From: Gemmataceae bacterium
GTDB taxonomy: Bacteria; Planctomycetota; Planctomycetia; Gemmatales; Gemmataceae
NCBI GenBank assembly: GCA_947474875.1
Contig: CANJKY010000070.1
Location: 1-9,762 of the forward strand
Length of the DNA: 9,762 nt
Direction: 5' to 3'
Part shown: positions 5,459-9,762 of the stretch, piece after piece
Numbering within the stretch: position 1 is the stretch's first letter
Layout of the letters: every line of letters starts with the position of its first letter
The notes under the pieces: generated by a model
Database searches by the model: none
Told to the model about the DNA's origin: nothing
The model's input: only the letters and a program-made list of their open reading frames with translations
Position numbers and translations under genes: made by a program

Positions 5459-5983
5459 ATGTTCATCTTCATCCCCCTCCCATCGACACTGTACACCGCC
5501 ACGGCTGAGGGTTCCGTCCGCAAGGACGTTGCGTGCGAGAGGTGCGGCCACACGTATCCGTACCACATGTCTCGAATCGCGACCGGTTTCCACAAGGTCC
5601 TGTTCTCCTCGCCCCAAGGACCCGAGAAGGCGTTGGCGAAGGCGCGGGCGAACTTGGTCAAGGCCCTGGAAACCGAGCATGACGAGGTCCCTTGCCCGGA
5701 GTGCGGGTGGCATCAGGCCGCGCACCTCGCGTTTGCCCGCTCCCGAATGTACCCCGAACTGAAGAAGCTGGCGGGGGCATTCTTGTTCCTCGCGAAGTTG
5801 GCCCTCGGAGTCATCCTCTTCATCATTGCGCTCGGTCTTGTCGTGCTTCCGGACCACGCACTGCCGAAGGTCTCCTCACTCCTGCAATTCGCACTCATCG
5901 TCCTTGCCATCGCCTCGCCGGGCTTGATCCTCCTCGGGCTTCGCAATCTGCTCGCACTGAATTACCGGCCGAACAGACCATAG
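5459..5983 (+). CDS. Zinc-ribbon protein with two C-terminal membrane helices
   Basis: The 174-residue protein has two CxxC knuckles, CERC (26-29) and CPEC (79-82), each followed by Gly, which together could hold one zinc ion. The knuckles are about 50 residues apart and the linker contains a lysine/alanine helix (EKALAKARANLVKALETEH). Hydrophobic helices span about 106-130 and 141-166, so it is an integral membrane protein with the zinc-binding part probably in the cytoplasm. Codon usage is visibly less GC-rich at third positions than in fae or mtdB, like the gap before it, which could mean separate acquisition. A TTG at 5441 in the same frame is an alternative start; the ATG is preferred although no clear ribosome binding site precedes it. 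Function not recognised. Confidence 0.75.
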   Translation: MFIFIPLPSTLYTATAEGSVRKDVACERCGHTYPYHMSRIATGFHKVLFSSPQGPEKALAKARANLVKALETEHDEVPCPECGWHQAAHLAFARSRMYPELKKLAGAFLFLAKLALGVILFIIALGLVVLPDHALPKVSSLLQFALIVLAIASPGLILLGLRNLLALNYRPNRP

Positions 5984-6021
5984 CGATTTCACCCTTCCGC
6001 CGTTAGCCGCAACCAGGCCGC

Positions 6022-6801
6022 TCATGCGGTTCGGCTCGCCAGTCGCCGCATGATCGCCAGCACCGCCGCCGACGCCGCGATCATCAGCGCCGCGATCGCC
6101 ACCGCCGCCTCCACGTTCCCCACGCTCAGCTCCAGGTACACCGCCGTCGGCAGCACCTCCGTCCGCCCGCGGGTGACGCCGGCGAACACCAGCACCGGGC
6201 CGAACTCGCCCACCGCCCGCGCCCACGCCAGCACCCCGGCGGCCAGAATCCCACGCCGCGCCTCCGGCACGCTCACCCGCCAGAACGCCTGCCAGCGGGT
6301 GCAGCCGAGCACCCGCGCCACGTCCTCGGTGCGGCCCGACCGCTGTTCGAACGTCACCCGCACGGTGCGGACGGCCAGCGCCGCACTCACCACGAACTGG
6401 GCCAGCACCACCGCCGGCACCGCATACGTGACGGGTACGAAACCCTGCACCCACCGCCCGGCGGCCGTCTGGAACAGGATGAGCAGGCTGAGGCCGACCA
6501 CCAGCGGGGGCAGCACGATGGGCACGTCCACCAGGAACTCTACGATCCCGCGGCCGGGGAAGCGGGTGCGGGCGAGCAGGTACCCGAGCGGCACCGCCAC
6601 CCACACGCTGAGGATGGCGGCGAGCGAGCTGGACAGCAGGCTGAGCCAAACGGCCGAGCGGATGTTCGGGTCGCGGAGGGCGGCGAGGATGGCGGACGGT
6701 GACAGGTACAACAGGTCGGCGAGCAGCAGGGCGGCGACGAGCAGGACGTACACCCCGCCGAGGGCGGCGAAGGCGACAAAGAACGGGCGGTCGGACTTCA
6801 T
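6022..6801 (-). CDS. modB: Molybdate-type ABC transporter permease
   Basis: This 259-residue inner-membrane permease belongs to the binding-protein-dependent transport family. About five to six hydrophobic helices are visible. The cytoplasmic EAA loop that docks the ATPase is at about 159-201: EDVARVLGCTRWQAFWRVSV, then PEARRGILAAG and ARAVGEFGP. The AVGEFGP ending and the PIVLPPLVVG segment (94-103) are typical of molybdate and sulfate permeases. Its ATG overlaps the stop of the binding-protein gene (ATGA at 6801-6798), so the two are translationally coupled. No ModC-type ATPase follows; the next gene is convergent. The substrate could be molybdate or tungstate. Confidence 0.88.
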   Translation of the reverse strand: MKSDRPFFVAFAALGGVYVLLVAALLLADLLYLSPSAILAALRDPNIRSAVWLSLLSSSLAAILSVWVAVPLGYLLARTRFPGRGIVEFLVDVPIVLPPLVVGLSLLILFQTAAGRWVQGFVPVTYAVPAVVLAQFVVSAALAVRTVRVTFEQRSGRTEDVARVLGCTRWQAFWRVSVPEARRGILAAGVLAWARAVGEFGPVLVFAGVTRGRTEVLPTAVYLELSVGNVEAAVAIAALMIAASAAVLAIMRRLASRTA

Positions 6802-7592
6802 TCCACCACCCGAAACCCGAGGTCACGGAAGTGCCTCAACCCGTGTTCCGGATCGAGGACGAATCGCAGGAACCGCTCCGCGTCGGCGGGGCGGGCCGAC
6901 TGCCTCAGCACCGCCACCCTCACCTCGGCTTCAATGCCCGTCAACTCCGGCAACTCGGCCGTCCGCTGGTCCGGGTACTGCCGGGCCACCGCGTCCCACA
7001 CGATCGCCGCATCCACCGCCCCGAGCTTGGCCGCGTTCGCCGAGTCGGTGACGGTGGCCGCCCCCCGCACCCGCGGTTCGAGTTCCCGCCACAAGCCGGT
7101 CGCAATCAACCGCTGGCGGGTGAGCCGACCGATCGCCGCGGCCTCGTTCGCCAGTGACACCCGCATGTCGCGGCTGGCCAGGTCGCCCCAGGCGGTCGGC
7201 GGCATTCGGCCGGGGGCGAGCAGCAGCACCGCCCGCATCCGCGCGACCGGGCGCGACTCGGCGACTAACCCGAGTTTATCGGCGGAGGTCACGTAGCTCT
7301 CGTCGGCCGGGGCGAACAGGTCGCCGGGGTCGACGGCGGACGGCAGCCGCACGCGGGTGAGCATCTCCTCCGATGCCCCGAACCGCAACTCCACCCGCTG
7401 GCCTGTTTCAGCCTCGTACTCGGTGGCGATGCGGGTGAACGCCGGGCGGAGGCTGGCGGCGGCGTACACCACCAGCGGGCGGGCGTCGGTCGGGGCCGCG
7501 GTTCGTTCTCGCACGGCCAGCGCGACGATCAGCCCGACGGCGACCGCCGCGCTGCCGACCGCCCACACCCCCGCCCGCCCGGTTCCTGCCAT
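6798..7592 (-). CDS. modA: Molybdate-type ABC transporter substrate-binding protein
   Basis: The 264-residue protein has a hydrophobic N-terminal segment (about 8-27) acting as signal peptide or membrane anchor, with no lipobox Cys. The mature part starts with the ModA hallmark LVVYAAASLRPAFTRIATEY (40-59), then ETGQRVELRFGASEEMLTRV where the family has FxFGxSG, then GDLFAPADESY (90-100), corresponding to the ADVFxSAD segment. SLANE at 146-150, near the usual ligand-binding region, and DAAIVWDAVA (194-203) are also family-like. It would capture molybdate or a similar oxyanion outside the membrane for the permease encoded next. RFGASEE replaces the usual GSSG loop, so the specificity is not certain. 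TAGAAT lies 6 bases before the ATG, suggesting a leaderless transcript. Confidence 0.8.
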   Translation of the reverse strand: MAGTGRAGVWAVGSAAVAVGLIVALAVRERTAAPTDARPLVVYAAASLRPAFTRIATEYEAETGQRVELRFGASEEMLTRVRLPSAVDPGDLFAPADESYVTSADKLGLVAESRPVARMRAVLLLAPGRMPPTAWGDLASRDMRVSLANEAAAIGRLTRQRLIATGLWRELEPRVRGAATVTDSANAAKLGAVDAAIVWDAVARQYPDQRTAELPELTGIEAEVRVAVLRQSARPADAERFLRFVLDPEHGLRHFRDLGFRVVE

Positions 7593-7598
7593 GCCGGG

Positions 7599-7604
7599 AT
7601 TCTA
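7599..7604 (-). promoter_or_regulatory. -10-like box directly before modA (leaderless promoter candidate)
   Basis: TAGAAT reads on the minus strand at 7604-7599, only 6 bases before the modA ATG at 7592-7590. No Shine-Dalgarno site is present. A -10 box at this distance would place transcription start at or next to the A of the ATG. No good -35 box was found 16-18 bases upstream. Confidence 0.35.
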
Positions 7605-7632
7605 TGGCCGGCGCGAACGCGGAATCGTGTTC

Positions 7633-7638
7633 TACACT
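7633..7638 (+). promoter_or_regulatory. -10-like box before the gene at 7680
   Basis: TACACT at 7633-7638 lies 41 bases before the ATG at 7680 in the divergent modA intergenic region. The same hexamer precedes the zinc-ribbon gene at 9122. No convincing -35 box accompanies it. Confidence 0.3.
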
Positions 7639-7679
7639 TCCGCGGCTGAAGCCCACGCCGTCCGGTCTGCGGTGCGCGC

Positions 7680-8643
7680 ATGTATCTGTTCTGTCCGAAG
7701 TGTCACACCCAACACCCGGCCACCGGGCGGTGCCCGCGGTGCAGCAGTCGCCTGCTCGTGCCGGCTGAAGCGGCCGAGATCCTGCCCCGGTCGGTGATCG
7801 AGGCCCCGTCGTCGGCGATCCACACCTCGTTCTCCGGCCGGCTGACGGTCGGGGTGGTGATCGCGCTCGGCGTCCACCTGGCGCTCAGCGAGTGGGTGAC
7901 CGGGGCGGCCCAGCTGACCGGGTCCGCCATCCCGCCGGGCGCCGCGGTGTGGGTCCACTTCGCCCTGCGGCTGGTTGCGGCGGCGGTCGGTGGGCTGCTG
8001 GCCGGGGCCGGGCGGCACGTCGGGTTCGGCGGCGGGCTGCTGGTCGGGCTGGCCGGCGGGCTGGCGTGGCTGACGGTGGACTGCTACCCGCGGGTGGAGG
8101 TCACCCTGCTGCGGGCCGGGCTGGTGGGGGCGATGGCCGCGGTCAGCGGGGTGGCGGCGTGGGTGGGCGAGCGGGTGTGGCCGGGGGCGAAGGAGCTGCC
8201 GGTGCCGGAGTCGGCGCGGAACAGCTCGCTCATCCGCCTGAAGCCCGGTGAGGGGAAGAAGCAACAGGTCCGCCCGACCCGGTGGCTCCAGGTGATCATC
8301 GGGGCGACGGCGGCGGTCATCGGGGTGCTGGCCGCCGACTGGGTGCGGACGGGGATGGTGATGATGCCGAAGGGGCTGTTCAACATGGGCGGCCCCGGCG
8401 CGGCGGCACGAATCGACGCCCAGATCGCCGCCTTCCTGGTCATGCTCAGCGGGTTCACGGCCGGTGCCGGACGGGTCGCTCCCGCCGATCGAGTTCCTGG
8501 TGGACAAACTCGGGGTGGTGGAACCGCCGGAGACGGCGGCCGCCGTGGGGGCGACCGTGCTGGCGGTGGTGGCCGTCGGCGGGTGGCTGGGCGGGCAACT
8601 GTTCCCAAAGCTGAGCCGGCGGAAGAAGCTGGCCAGCATGTAA
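7680..8643 (+). CDS. Zinc-ribbon multi-pass membrane protein with an apparent frameshift
   Basis: The N-terminus is a compact zinc ribbon, CPKC (5-8) and CPRC (18-21), as in DNA- or RNA-binding rubredoxin-type knuckles. It is followed by several hydrophobic helices (about 55-70, 90-110, 115-133, 143-162, 203-220 and 246-262). After about residue 260 (SGFTAG) the frame turns into arginine/glycine-rich nonsense, while the frame starting at 8461 reads convincingly: PDGSLPPIEFLVDKLGVVEP, a last membrane helix (VLAVVAVGGWLGGQLF) and basic KLSRRKKLASM, stopping at 8643. Removing one base restores a single product of 320 residues. The break lies between about 8460 and 8488 with no obvious slippery site. 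Sequencing error, recent mutation or, less likely, programmed shifting are possible. Function unknown. Confidence 0.7.
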
Positions 8644-8702
8644 CCGTTCTACCGTGGCTCCGGCCGCCCATCGGCGACACTGTTCTAACGGCCCACGCGG
8701 GC

Positions 8703-8708
8703 TACGAT
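8703..8708 (+). promoter_or_regulatory. -10-like box before the 84-residue gene
   Basis: TACGAT at 8703-8708 matches 4 of 6 bases and lies 39 bases before the ATG at 8748. The -35 position is poor (TGTTCT at 8681-8686, 16-base spacing). Confidence 0.25.
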
Positions 8709-8747
8709 TCCGGAAACGGACTGCCCCACCCCTCCGGAACCCCGGTC

Positions 8748-9002
8748 ATGCCCCCGCTCCCCGCATCCGCCGCCCTCGACGCCTACTTTCTCGAAGCCCG
8801 GAGCAAACTGCTCGACGTGGCGGCCATCTTCGACCGGATCGATCGTGGCGTCGGAGCAGATGCGGTCGGGAGCGACCCGCGCATCGCCCGCCTGCGAGCG
8901 GCGGTAGAGGCCCTCCTCCGGACCGGCCCGCGGGCGGAGCGGGTGCAAGACCTCTTCTCCCTCCAGTACGACCCGAACTGGGCGCGACCGGAACCACGCT
9001 AA
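8748..9002 (+). CDS. Unrecognised 84-residue helical protein
   Basis: This is a small soluble protein with no signal peptide, membrane helix or cysteines. It is predicted mainly helical: DAYFLEARSKLLDVAAIFDR (11-30), then DPRIARLRAAVEALLRT (43-59), and a short tail RAERVQDLFSLQYDPNW (62-78). The amphipathic helices and the ending YDPNW look like a real conserved fold, not chance. It is in the same frame as the mis-framed 3' part of the preceding gene, so an automatic caller could fuse the two into one 440-residue product; the intervening arginine/glycine-rich stretch, the 104-base gap after the restored stop and the promoter-like site argue for a separate gene. I do not recognise the family with certainty. 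Confidence 0.7.
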   Translation: MPPLPASAALDAYFLEARSKLLDVAAIFDRIDRGVGADAVGSDPRIARLRAAVEALLRTGPRAERVQDLFSLQYDPNWARPEPR

Positions 9003-9004
9003 CA

Positions 9005-9019
9005 GCCGGCACAACCGGC
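9005..9019 (+). terminator. Short hairpin after the 84-residue gene
   Basis: GCCGG (9005-9009) pairs with CCGGC (9015-9019) around a 5-base loop, immediately after the stop at 9000-9002, and is followed by CATTTC rather than a T-run. This is only a weak terminator candidate. Confidence 0.3.
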
Positions 9020-9050
9020 CCATTTCGCAGACTCTACCAGCCGTTCCCGA

Positions 9051-9079
9051 GTGCCAGCCGGTACCCGCCGCTGTACACT
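9051..9079 (+). promoter_or_regulatory. Candidate promoter for the zinc-ribbon gene at 9122
   Basis: GTGCCA (9051-9056), a 17-base spacer and TACACT (9074-9079) lie 42 bases before the ATG. Each box matches 4 of 6 consensus bases. Confidence 0.35.
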
Positions 9080-9121
9080 GTGGGCAACACGCTTCCCGTT
9101 CACTCCGCTCCCGAGGGTGTC

Positions 9122-9762
9122 ATGCCGATCAAGGTGTCCTGTTCCAACTGCGGCGGCATGTTGCACGCGCCGGACGACGCGGGCGGGAAGCGCGGGCGGT
9201 GCCCGACCTGCGGGAACATTCTGCCGATCCCCCCGCTGGACGCCGCCCGCGCGTCGGCCGCCAGCCTGCCCGAGCCGACCGCCGGCAAGGGCGGGCGGTC
9301 GCCGTCGTTCGGCGACTTCGCCGTCGGTCCGCAGGTCGGCCCGCCGCCGGGCGGGGCGGACCCGGTGCGGTCGTCCATGCCGTTCGCCGACGCCCCGAAG
9401 CCGGTGCGGGAGTCCGTCCCGTCCATCGGCGAGAAGCCGCCCCGGCAGGCGACCGACCCGTTCGCCCGGAAAGGGGCGGTGGCCGGCGGCGGGGCGAGTG
9501 ACGGGCTGGTGAAAGCGTGGCGGCGGGCGAAGGCCGGCCTCGGGTGGGTGTCGTTCGCCACCTTCCTGTTCCTCATCCCGGCGCTCGCTCTGCCGGGGAT
9601 GGTGATCGCCGAGCACTTCACCAAGCAACCGCTGCTGCCCGACGGCGAGTTCCCCGGACTGAACGGGGTGCCGTACGGCATCGCCGTGCCGGTGCTGGTG
9701 GCGGCGGTGCCCATCCTGCTCGGGCTGATGTGCCTGGCGGTCGGCCGCCTCGGGTTGTCGAA
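9122..9762 (+). CDS. Zinc-ribbon membrane protein, 3' end cut off
   Basis: The frame stays open from the ATG at 9122 to the window edge (213 complete codons). The N-terminus is a zinc ribbon of the MJ0042-like style frequent in planctomycetes: CSNC (7-10), a PDDAGGKRGR segment, and CPTC (27-30). A long proline/glycine-rich low-complexity linker (about 36-125) follows, then two membrane helices (about 142-164 and 186-207) separated by a short loop carrying FPGLNGVPYG. The Cys knuckle and linker would lie in the cytoplasm. The protein continues past the window, so size and any C-terminal domain are unknown. Promoter-like sequence and the lack of an overlapping upstream gene suggest its own transcript. 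Confidence 0.8.
   Translation, partial: MPIKVSCSNCGGMLHAPDDAGGKRGRCPTCGNILPIPPLDAARASAASLPEPTAGKGGRSPSFGDFAVGPQVGPPPGGADPVRSSMPFADAPKPVRESVPSIGEKPPRQATDPFARKGAVAGGGASDGLVKAWRRAKAGLGWVSFATFLFLIPALALPGMVIAEHFTKQPLLPDGEFPGLNGVPYGIAVPVLVAAVPILLGLMCLAVGRLGLS

Noticed and set aside
6007..6029. CCGCA/TGCGG stem between the convergent gene ends at 5983 and 6022
   Set aside because: Only 5 base pairs with a 13-base loop, reaching into the modB coding region and without a T-run; not enough for a terminator call.
5876..6826. Minus-strand frame overlapping modB in another phase
   Set aside because: It is very Arg/Gly/Ala-rich without hydrophobic helices, while modB in the other phase has all family motifs.
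7680..9002. Single 440-residue protein spanning the membrane protein and the small gene
   Set aside because: The middle part is Arg/Gly-rich nonsense, whereas another frame gives a convincing membrane-helix ending with a stop at 8643, and an independent start exists at 8748.

Overview
The window looks like chromosomal DNA from a planctomycete of the Gemmata group (Gemmataceae). Four things suggest this: very high GC with GC-rich third codon positions, a DUF1080 secreted protein, several membrane proteins with N-terminal zinc ribbons, and genes of the tetrahydromethanopterin (H4MPT) one-carbon pathway, which among bacteria is typical of methylotrophs and planctomycetes. The assignment rests on gene content and style only; there is no rRNA or other taxonomic marker.

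Left part (1-1318, minus strand): a truncated secreted DUF1080/LamG-like protein, preceded by a gene for a small lipoprotein with a glycine zipper. The two are separated by a GC-rich hairpin and a promoter-like sequence. A divergent promoter region (1319-1488) follows.

Centre (1489-5175, plus strand): a tightly spaced run of six genes. They encode a two-helix membrane protein with a leucine-rich-repeat-like tail, a class 3 lipase with a complete Ser-Asp-His triad, an unrecognised 79-residue protein whose stop overlaps the GTG start of a retropepsin-like aspartyl protease, then formaldehyde-activating enzyme (fae) and methylene-H4MPT dehydrogenase (mtdB/mtdC class). The last two catalyse consecutive steps: condensation of formaldehyde with H4MPT and oxidation of methylene-H4MPT. 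Between them sits a striking inverted repeat with perfect 30-base arms that fills almost the whole gap.

Between mtdB and the next gene is a 283-base gap with locally much lower GC. It holds what looks like the C-terminal remnant of a minus-strand gene. It is followed by a zinc-ribbon membrane protein (5459-5983).

Right part: a two-gene molybdate-type ABC transporter operon on the minus strand (binding protein modA, permease modB, overlapping ATGA; no ATPase gene adjoining). Divergent from it are a zinc-ribbon multi-pass membrane protein with an apparent frameshift near its 3' end, a conserved-looking 84-residue protein, and a third zinc-ribbon membrane protein cut by the window edge.

The most notable items are the fae/mtdB palindrome, the small-protein/retropepsin cassette and the frameshift at about 8460-8488. 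No RNA genes, CRISPR arrays, transposases or phage genes were seen.
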